This document shows, piece by piece, positions 6,337 through 21,300 of a DNA stretch of 32,323 nucleotides. Made by a program: the position numbers and the translations under genes. This DNA comes from a bacterium (GTDB lineage Bacteria > Oederibacteriota > JAAXVQ01 > JAUVAV01): the NCBI GenBank assembly GCA_023139775.1, contig JAGLMY010000005.1, positions 1 to 32,323 of the forward strand. The letters run 5' to 3'. How positions within the stretch are numbered: position 1 is the stretch's first letter; each line of letters begins with the position of its first letter. Under the pieces are notes generated by a model. It was given only the letters and a program-made list of their open reading frames with translations. It was not told the DNA's origin and did no database searches.

Positions 6337-9300
6337 TTACGCTGCCGCTCCTACGGCCTTCAATTTCCGCTGGGGTGTTTGCGGCGCCATATCCAGCTTA
6401 ATACCCACACCAAAACCTTCCAGACTTTCGATAATTCGACCGAGGTTTTTATACTCAAGCAAGGTACGTGGTACTGCCTCAGGTGTCAAGGTAATGGAGA
6501 GCGCGTCCGCGTATTCCTTGTAAGTCATGTTAATGTTGAATCCCAGGAAGCCCAAGATTTTTGTGATATCCCCGGCAATGGCTATCTTGGTCTTGTACTT
6601 GGCATCGGATTCCACTGCCTGCAGAAGGTGCAGCAAAGCCAGACGGATGGCGCTGTTCTGACTTTCCTCGGACACTATCTGTTCTGTTCCCGCGATCTTT
6701 AAATTGGCAATGGCCTTTTTAAAGCCGGCATTGTTCAGCAAGGCATTGATTGAAATGTCTTGATAGGTTTGCGGCGGCACGCCATACTCCTTGGTGAATT
6801 CCTTGCTTTGCTTAAGCGCCTCTACAGCTCTGAGTTCTTTACCAGTGATCATCTTGGCCTGGCTTTCTACCTTCACATCGCGCGAAGCAAATACAACATT
6901 ATCCAATTGCTCCTGCACCGTGTCCGTGGGATTGATACGGAAGGCCATCTTTTTGGCCTGGAACCAGGTTGCTGTGCCTTCCAAAGCCAGGGCCGCGCCG
7001 AACACAGCCGCGCCAATACCTAGAATTATGGGTGCAACAGTGCCTACGCCCAGGATGAGTGCCGCGCCGGCGGCCAAAGATACCGCGCCCCAGCCGATCA
7101 TCTGCTGGGATTTGCTGCGGATAAAGATAAGCGGCGTTTGCTCGCTGTGCAAACGTTCTTTGCCCACAATTTTGGTAAATATCTCCTGTGACCAGGAGGG
7201 CTTCATCATCTTTTGATAGGCGGCATAGGACATACCAAATATAGTATTGAACTCCACCACCATACCCGGCTGATTTTCTGCTGCTGCTGTTTTGATCTCA
7301 GCGGCTTTTTGCTTCATCAGAGTAAAAGCCTCAGTTTCCAATTCGACGGAAGCTTCGGCCAGGTTACTCATATCCTTTTCTGTAAACTCGCGGCCCATTT
7401 TACTTTTCACTTTCTCATATAACGTTGTTAATTTCATATCTGAGGTGCAAAGAATTTTTAAATTTTCGCCGTCCATTATGTATTGTTTCAGAAATTCCTG
7501 AAAAGCGTTGTTGCCGAATCCCTTGAATCGCGGATGCTGTTTTAATTTCACGATATAGGAGTTGGTCAGGGTATCTAAGGTTTCTTCCGTGCCGCCGCCA
7601 AACAGCTTAGTTGTTGCGGCCATTATTAATTGGTTAAGCACGCTTTCTGAGAATTGTTGACCCAAGAATTTCACAGAGCTGCTATCTACCGTAACACTGG
7701 TTTTTTGTTGATCCGCTTTATCAGCTTCAGCGTCAACTGCAATGCGCTTTACGCTTTCAAGCGCGTTTGGCACCAAGTCAAAGAGCGCGGCCAGTGTGAG
7801 CGCAAAACCGTAATGATTCATCTTTTCTCCGGCCACCAATTTCACACCGCTTTCCTTTAAAATTTCTGTCAACTCTGGAACCGCCTCGCTCTTATCACGG
7901 CCTTTCATGCGTTTTTTAAACTCCGCAAACACCCCGCCGCCTGCTACAGCTTGCACGGTATCTTTGGACGCTTTATTGACAATAACCGTTTCACTGTCTT
8001 GCTCCGGCACTTTCGTGATGTAATTCATAACTTCACTGTTAAGTTTTCCTAGCGCCAAACCAACCACATAGGGCGCGGCCCAGGCCGGGGCAAAAAATAA
8101 ACTTGACACCAAACCGACTATGGCCATGGGCACAGCAGCCGGGCCCCCGCCAGACATCTTTTTCATGAAGCCCAGCATTTTATTACTGCTTTCAGCGCCC
8201 GTTTTAGCCGAGTCCTTCTTAAATCCCGAAATAATAGTGATACCCATGAACGCCAGCATCATGGCCCAGGGACAAAGACTGGTAAAGCTAAAAGCGCCTA
8301 CAACCGCTGCGCCCACAAGCAGTTTGGTTGGCGTGGAAGGTATCAGCACTCCGTTTTTCACATTAAAGAACGGGGTGAAGAACTGAACGCGGTGGATGCC
8401 GCGCACCAGGTTGTGCCATTGCTGCTTGGCAGCGAGGCCCAGCTGGGCCGCGGAACCGCTGGAATCCAACTGCTCTTTCACCACGCGTTGCAGTATCTGC
8501 GAGTTATTTCCGTATGTTTTTGGCTGCGCCTGTAAACCTGCCATTTGCGGTGTCTGCTTAAACTCGTACCGGTTGGCCAATGACTGCGCCATGACCAAAT
8601 TTTGCTGGACATACTGCACTGCCTGGTTCTTGTCCATGGTTTGGTTCTGATAGGTGATGGTTTTTCCGGCATCTGCCCGCAAGACCGGAATTTTGGCATT
8701 CACCCGGGCTATGTTTTGCAGGGATTGGTTATACAGGGACCTCACCAAATAGGGCTGACGCGCAAGCACAAATTCCGCCATAAATCCTCCGGCGATCTTT
8801 CCAATAAAGGGTATATTCAACGCGTTCAGTGATGATTCCAGACGCTGATAGACCCGCCAATCTGCTCCAAATTTATCTGCCATAGCTTTTTCGAACCAGT
8901 TCCGTCCATACTCAGCTTTCATTTTTTCATACTGTTTCTGATCTGACTGCCAGGTTGAACCAAAAGTTTTTGCCATCTGCATCTCAACCATTTGTTCCTG
9001 ACTCTCGGCTAATTTTGGGTCTTCTTTGGTTAACTCCGACATCTGATCACGTATTTCCGCTTGTTTCGTGTCAATATTTTCGAACTGATTCCATTCTTTC
9101 CAGGTTTTGGCATACGCACTGACCAAAGATATTTGGGCTGCCGAGTTTTTCAAAGCCGCAGTCTGCATCTGCATGTGGCTGACCACACTGCCTATTCCCG
9201 GAATCCAATTCACGAGACCTTTGGTACGCATATGATAGGTATGGAATGCGGGGTTTTGCAGAAGTTTTGATTGCCCTGCCTGGTTCCGGGTACGCCGCGC

Positions 9301-12300
9301 CAGGCAATCTGTCACGCCCTGGAATTCACGCAGCTTAGACGGCAGATTTTTCTCAATCTTTTTCGCCAGTTCCGGCATGTACTTGTCCGAGGTCTTGCTT
9401 ACTGACAACTTAGTGGTTTTTTCAGTCTGAATCCCGGCCTGGGTTTTATAAGCATCCGCGGATTTTGCCGCATCCACCTCGTTCAATATGCGCCTGGTAA
9501 TGCCCGTAGTAGCGCCGCCTTCACTAACCAAGAGATCGCAAAATTCCCGGATCAGATCACCCTCTATGCCCTTGGCATCCTTGTTTTTGATTTCAAAATA
9601 ACGCGCATCACCACGCCTGCTTTTCATTTTCGCTTCAGCTTTCTTAATAAACGTCTTGAATTCCTGTTTTTCGGATGTCTTGACATTGGCCGTATCATTC
9701 AAATCAATTATATTGTGGTATGTTCCCTGCGCCCGTCTAAACTCACCGGTTTTCTTATCAAATACTCCTACGCGTTTCGCGGCCTGCCGTGCCACATCCA
9801 AAGGCGACATGCGCATATCTATAATTTCAGCGCGCATGCCCTTATTGGCTGCGGTTATTTTATAGGTGTTTAAGCCCTCCCCGATTCTGGCCGCGAAAAG
9901 CATGCGCTTTTGCTTCCAGCCTGCTGGAATGACCTTACCGTCCTTTTTTGCTTCCGGAGTCTGGATTTTTTTGCCTACTTTGTCCATAGCCACACTCCAG
10001 AGGTCCGGGGCCATTCCGTCAACATAGACCAACTGGACAACATTCTTGCCGGCTTGAACTTCCAACATCATATCTACTGCCTTTTCCACCGCTTTTCTGG
10101 TTACAATATCCGCCATATCCAACATGCCATCCCTGGTCTTTACAAGCTTAATATCCGTGCCTTGGGCCTTGATTTTTTTCATAATGTCTCTTTTGTGTCT
10201 TTCAATGTATCTTTCCACTGTTTTTGTGTTTATTACCACCATCTTTGATTTATTGCCCCAATATTTCTGTCTCGCAATTTTTAATGCGTGTACCAGTACA
10301 GTTCCGTCACTATGCGTATATGCCTGATTGGTAAGCTTGCCGCCATAGTCTTTTCCTGAATCTAAATGACTCATTGCCTCTTTAAGCATAAACCGGTTTA
10401 CACGGGCGCTTTCCCGGTTTAGTACCAGCTCCAAATTGCCGTTTTTACCCTGTTTAATAGATATAATCTTGTCATCGATTTTGACTGTGAATGTCGCCTC
10501 ACCCTTTGCCACCTCTTTCAAGGCAACCTGGGGCTCGGCATTAATTTTGAGCACTGTTTTGCCCCAGGCACGAAGCGTACGTTGGGCCAGCCCCTCAAAC
10601 GTACCGGAAAAAGCCACAATATTATGCGCGCCGATTAATTGTACTGCTTCGGCCATGGTAACTCTTTCCGTCGTAGTATGCGCCAGCGCGTCGCCCGCGG
10701 TTTTGATGAAATCATCATGTTTTGTCGCGAATTCTTTATTGGTCATTCTATTAATATTAAAACCCTTCTTCTTGGCCATGGCCGCTAAAAATATCTCAAT
10801 ATGTGTAAGCGCCGCCTCGAAGGTGTCGCCTTTTATAGTGTTGGGTTTGCCTACCCCGCCTTCCATAGTACCGTAGGATGTGCCTTTGCCTTTCACATAG
10901 GTCCCGCTCCACTGATGTTTGTTTTTGCTGGACAATACCTTGACCATTTTATCCAGTATAAAGGCATCGCCGGATCTATTGTAATCAAATCCAGTCGCTT
11001 TAAGCAGGCTCGCGCGAGCCTTTTTGTTAAATGTGAACTGGCCGCGGATTTCCTTATTAACCCCGCTTTCAATACTTACAAACATATCATTAAATTTCAT
11101 CCCGCTTTTTTCAGCTGCTTTATACCATTTTCTTACCTCAGCATAGCTGCGGGTAAGGTCCAGCAGCATATCAGTCGCTTGCTCTCTCACGCCGTCGCTT
11201 AACTTATTCCACACACCCGAAGCGCCGATAATGGTATCTGTGGTATGGAATATAGCGTGAAATTCGTCCCAAGCCACTGTGCCCAATTTTTTCTGAAGTT
11301 TATTTGCTATCCAGGCATCGTTTTTGCCGGCGCTGCGCATTTCCAGCACAATGTGCTTTAGAGTTTCATTTTCCATAATATATACTTTGTTGTTTTCAAA
11401 ACCGTTTTTAATTACCTTGGCGGCATTATCTTTGCTCAGCACTTCCAGTATGCCCTGTTTGTCCCAGGTTTTAAATGCTCCTTCCTTCAGCATCTGCATT
11501 ACCAGGGTGGCGTCTTTGGTCATGTAAAGCATGGCTGGAACTTCTTTTCCCGGATGTTTAGCCATGAAAAGCTCGCGTCCCACCTCCATGGACAAGCCGG
11601 AACCTGATTTTCCGCCGCCCATGGCCAGTTGTAAAGCCGTGCCTATAAGATTTTTAATGCCGCTGTTTTTGCCGTGGAGTTCCAGGTTTAGATAATGAAG
11701 CTCTGCCTGGCGAAACAGGAAGGCCTGCGCGTCCGCATCACGGGTGAAATTCCGGTAGTTAGCATCTTTTTGAAAGCGCAGGATCACATCCGCCATGATT
11801 CTCTTTCCCTGCGTGTTCAGTTTCAGGCCCCTGGCTTCATTGAGATTCTTTATGGCAATATCCACCCGGGTACGAAGTCCTGATTTATTTGTCAGAGACG
11901 CCTCTTTTGCCGACACCGCCTGGTATCCTAATGCCTCTAACTTCGCGCCATCTTTTAACGATAACGTCACGCCCTCTTTTACAGCTTTAAATATGCTGTC
12001 CACATAAGCATTAGTATCCAGGTGCAAAGATTCTTTGATCATTTTCCTTAAAACCTTCTCAGTAATCCGGCCATGGGTATTTTCCATCTTTTTTAACAGC
12101 CTCTCGACTGATTGTTTTAAAGCTTTAGCTTTGGCTCCTTCTGATATAATTGTTTTTACTATTTCATCTCTTATTTCCGCCCGGTTGCCTGCCAACGGCT
12201 TGGCAAAACCCAGTTCATTTCTAACCATTTTCAATACTTCCGCTATACTCTCTCCCAAATTTTTTATCCTGGTGGTCTCTTTCCCATTGACTTTGATTAT

Positions 12301-15300
12301 TGCCTCGCTCATATCCGTAAGTCCTTCCAGTCCCACGGATTCCATAATTTTATCCATTAACTTGTGCTTCTGGAGTTCGGCAATCGCGTCAGCCAGTTTT
12401 TTGGCGTATCTTGATGCCCATAATTTCCTTAATGTTCCGCCATTTCTGCCTTTCGCCAGCTTTTTTCCATACTTATTTATATTTGCCAAGCTTTTAGTTA
12501 ATATTTTTTTGTCCTCAATCGATAGTTCTTTAAGCTTGTTTTTAATTTCCGTGCTATTAATGGTTTTGAAATCGCCGGTTACTTTTAACAGCTTAGCTGT
12601 CAAGCGGTCCACCTGTTTTTGGGCTGCCTTTATCTCCCGAAGCGCGGATTTATCCCAGGCAGCTTTGTCGTTGGCTATTTCTAAAGCTTGCTCAGCTTTG
12701 TGAAGTTTCTCTGTCCAAATACGGTTTTTGGCTTCTGCCCGCGCGTTAACCAGCGCTTCTATCCAGGATTTAACAGCATTTGGCGCTTTTTTAAGTGTTT
12801 CTTTCAGACGGCTGAATTTTGTTCCGGTTTTTTCTCCTGCTTTTTCAGCTTTTGCCTCACTTTTTAGCACACCTTGAGCTTTGTCGGTTGCTGCCTTTTT
12901 CCCCAGCTCCACATTCAAAAAAACTTCAGCTCTGGACTTGGCTTCGGCCCGGGAAATGTTATTCTGCTCAGCCCGGCGGTATTCATTGGCAATCTTTCTT
13001 ACTATTGCTGTTTTTTCACTTGCTGTTACTTTACGCCCATACGCGGTTTTTCTGGCACTGGCTATCTCTTTGGCTATATTCCTGATTGCTCCTCGGGTAA
13101 TTCCATTGGCTTTTTCAAGGCTTTTAATGCCCATGCTTTTTGCTAAATCTTTGGCAATAGCCTCGCGAATAACTATTTCTGCTTTGGCAGTTAATTTATT
13201 GATGGCCTCGCTGACCTGGCCCTCTTGGCCGAAATATTTGCCCAGTTCTTTCTGCAAAAATGCGGCTCTTCCTTTTTCCTGACTATATTTAATCATAGCG
13301 TTGGAAAAATCCCGGTTTTGCAGTAGATTAACTTTTTCAGCGGGCGACAGTTTCAACTCTTGCAAAAATTTCAGGGTTTTCCTGGGATTGCCGGCAAACA
13401 TTTTGGCTACTCTGCTTATTTCAACGCTGCGCACATCATTTGCTTTGATAGTGTTCTCAAATCCGGGCCGATTTTGGTTAAGCCGATTTATTGCTCTGGC
13501 CTTGGCACGCGGTGAACTATTTAAGCGCCATGCTCTTATCCCTTTTATTGATCCCAAAACAAAGGCTTGAGCTGCGTGGAATGCTGTTGCTGCTACTATA
13601 ACCTGTGCTTCATTAACCTGGCCGGTATCCCAGACCAAACGGCTGTTTGCCCATTCCCGGCTAATAGCTTCTAATAAACCTCTCATGTTTCCGGCTGCAC
13701 TTTTAAAACTTTTCATTACTTTATTTTTCTTGGATTGCAAATTTCCGGGCTCTGCCTGAGCTTGTGCGGCTTCAACCTGGGCCGGTACATCCCCCTTGGA
13801 TTTCATTTCCTTCGCAGCTATCTCCTCATTTCTGCGCTGTACATTCCTAATCTTTTTCCCGATGCCGTTCAGTCCGTTTTTGACTACCTTGTCTTTGCCA
13901 AAAACTTTACATACTTCTTTGCAGACCGTTTTAAAATTATTGAAGTTCACAGCATCTTTAATAATATCCTTCTGCAAAACCGAGTCTTTCTTCAAAAAGA
14001 GTTCTTTAAATAATGCTGTCTTTTCTTTTGCCGTTAGTTTCATGGCATCAACAAATTTCAGACCGGCCAATGGATTTTGCGTCATAATATTCTGCATGCG
14101 TTCTGTGCCCAGTTGATCCAGCAGCTTATTTGCCTTGTCCCCATGAATATTAAACGTGGTTTTCAGCGCTGCTATCTTTTTCCGGGCAGAGAGCGAACTT
14201 TGCATAATCCCCTCTATAACCGCTTGTTGCATCGCGGCTTTGGCAGGATGCTTAATTGGCAGATCAGCCACAAGTTTGGTTGTATTTTGAAGGTTCAGTT
14301 TAGACGCCAGCTTTTCCAGCAGCGGCGCCAGTCGAGCTGTATCTGCCTCAGAAGCTGTCTTTGCGGTCTCTGACTTTTTGGCTGTATCTAAACCCTCCAT
14401 AGCTTTGCCGGATTCTGCTGTTTTGGCGCTCAATTTGTTAACCAGAAGCCGCTTTTCCCGGCCGCTCATTTTTGCCAGCGCTTTATTCAGAATAGGCGCT
14501 GCCAGTGCTTCCAGCACTCCGGTCTTATCCATAACCTTAGAACTGGTTTTCTCCAACAACACTTGTGCGGCCTTGGCATCTGTTCCGGCTATTAGTGTCT
14601 TAAGCGCTATAGGGCTTTTTTCAAAAACAGCTGCTAAAATCTCATTGGTCTTGGCCGGATTCCTGCTCAGCATGGCATTGCATTCTTTTAGTCCTGCTCT
14701 GGAAAGCACGGTCTTCAATCCATCCTTATTCAGGCTGTTAATAATATTAAGCGCCTGGTTTCCGCCTTTGCCAAGCCCTCTGGCCAGCACATTTGAGGCT
14801 TTTGATACTAATTTCACGCCTTGATAGACGCTTTTGGCATTAGTATAATTATGCTTTTGCGCGATACCCATGGCCTCCAGCGCAGCCGCGTCTGATGTTT
14901 TGAAATGATTTCTAATTCTTGATATAAATGATGATTTTCCCGGCGCATTGGCCGCGCTCTTCGCGCTTACAGGTTCAATTTGCGCAGCTTCTTTTTCCAT
15001 TTCCAGCGCTGTGATGGAATCTTTTTGATTGGTAACAGATTCCAATATCTTATTAATTTTTCCAACATCTCCATTTGCGGTGCGGGAAATTTTATCAATA
15101 ACCCGGTTAGTGGTTAATCTATCCGCACCAACCCGGGCCAGTGCTGTAACAACTTTTGCCTGTACACCCTGATTCAGTTGGGTAAAGGCTTGCCTATCTC
15201 CTATTTGCATTCTTTTTCCACTGCTTTCCACTCTTACGGCAACTGCTTTTTTGATATCCTGAAAAGTTCCTTTTTTCGCGTTACGGCCTAATTTCAGGGC

Positions 15301-18300
15301 GTAAGCGGTAATATTGCGGCCATATTTATTTATAATAATCTCTGTTTGCGTCATATGAGACTTGCCTTGCGCTATACGAGTAACGCGGTTCGCGTAACGG
15401 TTGGCAAAATACGCGCGTCCGCCAACCAAGGAAAATATTCTGCCAGGTAGTTTAAGTCCCGCGGTTATCGGCGAGGTAAGCGTGTGGCGGGTGGCTTGCA
15501 ATCCGCCGACTACAAATACTCCGGCACCTTTCAAACCAAAAATCGCCCGGGTATAGCCAACAGTTTGGGCGCGCGCTTTAACGCCTTCAAATTTAAACTC
15601 CCTTCCAAAAGCCTTAACTTGTCCGCCTTTTAAATGCATAGCTATGCTGCCCATTGCCGGGATGGCGCTCAAGCCGCCTAATCCCTTGCCGTAAAAAGCG
15701 CCCAGGTCGCTGCCAAAGTATCCACCGATATACTCACCTGCCAGTCCCAAAGCGCGATTGGCAACCATAAGATACCCAAAGTTCATCACCTGATTAACCG
15801 TTGCCCTGGATACGCTGATCCCGGCTTTGCGCGCGACAGTTCCTACAAACTGGCCGCCGCCAAAGGCAAAAGCAAGTGCCTGGGCAGGATTGGTCTTTAA
15901 CATCTCCCACATATGTATCGGAAAATCAACCAAACCTGCTCCGGTTACTATCAGCGCATCCCAGTCTCCCCAGCCTTCTCCCCTGGACACATCTCTCACC
16001 ATAGTACGCACGCCATTCGCGACATCCAAAACCAAAGGCGCCATAAAACCCAGCATAATTTCCGTCTTTACGAAAAAATATGTCCCTGCGCCCAGCGCCA
16101 GTTTTGCTCCTGTTACCAAAAGATTGTCATTTGCCCAGTCAATGTGCAGCATTTTGCCAAAAGTCTCTTGATGCGCCTGGCCGGTATGCGCGGCAATTGC
16201 CGTATGCACTGCTGCTGCGTCTTTATTGCCGAAGAAGTATTTTATTTTTCCCATTAAATTATGCGTTAAAGAAGCCGCATCAATAGCGTATTCTGATGAC
16301 TGGTAAATTGCCCTGTTTATCTTATGTGAAACTGTTGCGTATGCTTCCTTGATGTCAGCCATGAAAATTTTTCTGCCAATATTTTCCGCAGTAGCACCGG
16401 CCATATCGCTTTTGCCATAAAGCTCCATCCATTGGCTTATATTGCCGGCTGTGGCAATTCTCTCGCGCGCCAGATATAATTGCTCATTTGCCGGCGTAAA
16501 TCCTTCTGTTATATTTTTAACAACCACATCATTTTTACCGCGGATGATCTTGACGGTCACCTCGCCGGCGTGCTTACCTTTCCAGCGATCTCCAGCAATC
16601 TCTCCTTTATAAGTAAACTGCTCGCCTTTCTTAGTTGTTCCATCAGCAGCATAGGTAGTGCGCAGAGTGCCGGTTTGTTCCCCTTTTCCCGGCAATGTTA
16701 GAGTTTGATTTTCCTGGGTTTTTGTCCAGCTGGTTACTTCACAGGTAATCTGCTTATCCCTGCCGGCTTCTATATGCGTGCCTGGTATATACTTTTTTGT
16801 GGTTTTTGTTTTTTGTTCAAATTCAGCGTTCCATGCATTGCCGTCTTTATCTTCAAACTGTATGCCCGTTAACTGCTTGTCTTTATTAAAGGTAATCGTC
16901 ATTTCAGGGTTGGCTTTTCCAGTCTTTTCTTTGGCAAGAGAAATCACATTAGCGGTTTGTTCTTTGTTTTTTAATGGACTGTTTTTCGCTGCTGCCAACT
17001 CTTCAGCTGTCCAGGATACGCTTGGAAGCCATTCGCCACGTTCTGTAGAATATGCGGTATACTTATCTCCAACACTAGGTACTAAACCTTTTCTCGCATC
17101 TGTCTTAGTCGCGGTTATCTCTTTCGCGTCTGTTTTCCATGTCCATTTTCCGTTCTCTAAATTGTAGATACCTTGGGCAGCTGCATCACTTTTGTTCTTG
17201 TACGCATCTCCCTGAACTCCGCCCCATTTGCCTTTCTCACTTGAATATGCCGTAAACTTCTCTCCGGTCTTGGCCAGACCTTGTTTTTCCTCTGCTGCGC
17301 TCGCTGTAAACTCCTTAGCGTCTGTTTTCCATGTCCATTTCCCGTTCTCTAAATTGTAGATACCTTGGGCAGCTGCATCACTTTTGTTCTTGTACGCATC
17401 TCCCTGGACTCCGCCCCATTTGCCTTTCTTGTCAGTCAATTGCGCAACAAACTTATCTCCCGTTGCTTTCGCTAACCCAAATTTAACTTCAGCGTTTGTT
17501 GCTATAAATTCTTTCTTATCCATTACCCAAACAAATCCTGCTTTTTTAGTCTCAGGATCAACTTTCCATTCTGATATGCTCTGTTTATCCACACTTCCCA
17601 AAACATCACTCTTCGTAACCGTCTTCGTTATATTCCCATCACCTGACATCTGCACGACCACATGCTTCTTGGTGACTTCATGCACTGTCATATTTACGCC
17701 TTTTCCATCTACATCATTATATTTGGCAAACTTCAGATTTATCTCCTGCTGTACGTCAAACTCCATTACTTCCTGCAGCCCGCTGCCGCCGCTGCTGCCG
17801 CCTGGGATCAGGCGGCGGCCGTTCGCGCTGAAGAGTTCCTGTTTGCGGGTTTTATTGTCTGTTAAGGTAAAGCTGCCGTCTGGGTTCATTTTGAAAGTGA
17901 CGTTTTTATTTTGTGTGAGTTTTTGCAGGCTGGCTGGGATCAAGTCGCCTTTGGCGTCATAGTGTAATTCAGCGTTGCCCAAATCATTGAAAATGGTTGT
18001 TGAGCCGCTAGGTTTGTTATCCTTATAAATCGCCTCGGAGACGCGGGATTTATCCGCGCTGTGTTGGGTCACTGTATAGTTTTTGGCATTGCCCGGCTGG
18101 GGAGTAATAATCATGTCATGCGCCAACATTTTGCCGGATACGTCTGCTCTTGTGAGTTGGTTGTCTTTATATTCAGCCAGATAGCCCAGAGTCTGCTCGC
18201 CTGCTTTATCAAGCTGATTTCTGCCGGCCACAAAATAATTGCCTGCCTTAATCTCAGCCTGGGTCCCGATAAATAAGGTGCCGTCTCCGGCACGATAAGC

Positions 18301-21300
18301 GCTCTTGCCTTCCAGCATCTTGGTTAGGGTCCGGGCTGAATCAGCTTTTATACCCAATTGCGTTAAATGCTCCGTAGTAATAGCTGCTACTTCAGTGGTT
18401 TCATGGCGTTTGCCGTTAATAAATATCACCGGATTCTTGCCTTCAAAAACCATGGTGGCATGATTTGTTGCATTTAAAGCTGCCAATAGTTTATCTTGGG
18501 CATAGATCATGTCAGCCGTGGCTTTTCTGGTTTGGGTATCAACTGTCAGGTGATAAATTTTTCCATTTTCTTTATGGAAGACTGACGCGCTGCCGTCAGT
18601 AATATCAGCTTGTGTAATCAGCACATAGCGGGTTACCTTTTGGCCGTCAAGCATGATTTGGACAGACATCCGTTCCTGAGTCATAGTCACGCCGTCTTCG
18701 CCTGCCTGATAAACCGCGCTGATTCCTTGCGCGTCGCTGGTCTGTATTGCGGCTACAACTATACCCAGCCCTTCTTGTTTGAAACTTATAATTATTTGCG
18801 AATAATCATTCAATTGCTGGGTAAGGGTAAGCTTGCCATCAGCACCTTTATTTATTACGCCCAGGCCTGGGACCGTTTTTTGCGTACCAAAGGGCATCTT
18901 GACAAGCTGCGGCCAGACCTGCTTAATGACTTCTTTAGTAAATTTGTCAACCATTTTCTCGCTAAAGGACTTCGGCTGGGAATCGTCAAAAAGTTTAAGC
19001 CTTTGATCCCCGGCAGAGGCATTTTTAACCATGTCTTGTAACTGTGCCATATCCTGGGGCTGCATCTGCTGCTCAAGATATTCCCAAACTCCTTCTACCA
19101 CATATTCAATCATACCACTCGTATCGTTAGCGTCTTTTAAGATAATCGCGACCTGGGCGTCTATTGCCATTTGGGCTTCTTTTGGCAACATATTTTTATT
19201 GGGAGCCATATAGGCGTGCTTGGCAGTTTCAACTGCGGCAATCATATGTCCGGCCTGGAGCTGCTTTTTGGCAGCTATGATAAGCGAGCCCGCGTCTCCG
19301 CTTTTCCGGGCCAAGTTGACCAATGCTTCTAATTTTTCCGGGGTTCTTTCCCGCTCATACTCCTCTACTGCCCGAATCATCTGGTAAGATTTCTGATGCG
19401 CTTTTTTGTGGTATTCCAGCGCCAGAGCGAGCGTCTGAACAACTTTGGCTGGATCAGGGTTTAGGGTTTGCTCTTTGAGATAATCTTCGACTATTTCTAC
19501 GGCTTTATTATATAGAAACTGATTGCCTGTCTGTTCTGTTATCTTTAGGGCCTGGGCCGCCACTTCCGCCCGCGTAGCACTATCCTTAAAACCGGATATT
19601 TTGGCCAGAACCGCGCTGACCAGGCTGTCCGCGTTTTTTACGCTTTCCGGGGTTCCGTCCAGCATATTCTCAGCATACTTCAGCGATGCGGAGGCCCAGA
19701 GACCCATGGCAGTTTCATGTTCAGGAGAACCAACGTTCGTCTCTGCCAAATAATTTTTCGCAATATCTACTGCTTCTTTGGACCAGTTACCAGCCATCTC
19801 TTGCAAGGCCTGGTTATAGGCCGGGGTGCCTGGCTGCAGATTCCGGTCTGTGAGCACTTTAATCACAGCCGGGTTTTGCGCCATAACCGAAGGATTGGAA
19901 TTGGCTATCAGTACCCGCGCGCGCCGGGTTTCGCTTGGCTGGCCTGCAACATGCCTGGTATCCAACAGAGCGGATATTTCCAGGCCGCGGTTGGTTCTGA
20001 TATAAATGCGCTGTTGGGTCTTAACCCAGGTCTTTTTAGCTGTATCGTACTTCCAGACCTGGTTGACTTGTCCTTCAAAATGTGTATACGCAATATCTGC
20101 AGGACCGTTGGGACCCATTTGACGACTGATGACTTTATTGTCCCAGAAACCACCGACTACGATATAGTCGGAAGCGCCATGAAAGTTGCCTTGTTGATCT
20201 ATAGCCAGGGTGTAACTATGACCGTCACTGGCTTTCACCTCGACCTGAGACCTGCGATCCCGGTCAACATACGGTTGATTCCACTCAGTGTCGTCTACGG
20301 TTGCAGTAACCGCTTTCCCGTCTTTTCCGGTAAATTCAAAGGTGGATGTTCCTACTGTTCCCGGATCCTTAAAGTTGATAAGACCCAGAGTCAACAACTG
20401 TGCTAAAGGAGACCAGGAGTCTTTCTTGGTTTGTTGGGACTTTGGTTTGGTTCCAGTCTTGTCAGTACCCTTTGTATCAGGTTGGCCGCTCTTGTCTCTC
20501 TCAACCTTTTTTTCCTGCTGAGCTTGCTCTTCCTTGTCCTTAACTGCGGTCTCACGTTTGGTGGTATTTTTAGTGGTATCGTTGGTGGCGCCGGCAGCTT
20601 GTTCATTCGACATCTGGTTAGTCGGGATTTTATTATCACTTTTAATCTCGGGCGTTGTTTCATCATTAGTAACCTTTGCCATAGGCTGCGTGCTATCCGA
20701 CAAAGTGCCCTTGGTTTGATCAACCGAACTCTTATTATTTAGCACTTCCGGATTGGCGGAATTATCCCCCAGCATATTATTGTCAGTACCATTATTGGCA
20801 CTGCCATCAGTGGCGCTGTCATTAGTGGCGCTGCCATGATTTTCTTCCGCGGTTGGAGGAGCACGGGTCAACATATCCTTGGGCCGTTCCACAGAAGAAC
20901 CGTCAGAATTCACCTTGTCAGGTACTTTTTGGCCATCCGCCAAGTTACGCGTTTCTTGCCCGACCATTTTGGCCACGGGCTGACCGGTTTTGTTGCCACC
21001 TTTGTCCCCAACAGTACCTCCGGTATTGTTGCTTTCAATACTCTTGCTGTCAGAACTTACGGTCATATTGGCGGCTGTGTTTCCGTTAAAGCTGACTTCA
21101 CCGTTAGGTCCAACTTTAGCTTTAATATGCACCTCTTTTGTTTTGATATTAATCATGCACGGGACTTTCTGACCTCCCGGCAAGGTGGCAGTGCCCAGTT
21201 TGGCATTACTCGGATCAAATTCACCCTGGCTGGCAGGTTTGTCAAATTTAACTTTTCCGTCCGGACCAATGGTGCCGGTCAGTGCCAGATTACCTTCATC

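Noticed and set aside
12035-12703. 222-aa open frame on the plus strand opposite the giant gene
   Set aside because: It is rich in Ser, Leu and Phe as expected from the complement of a Lys/Ala/Glu-rich coding strand. It has no ribosome site support and lies fully within an intact gene.
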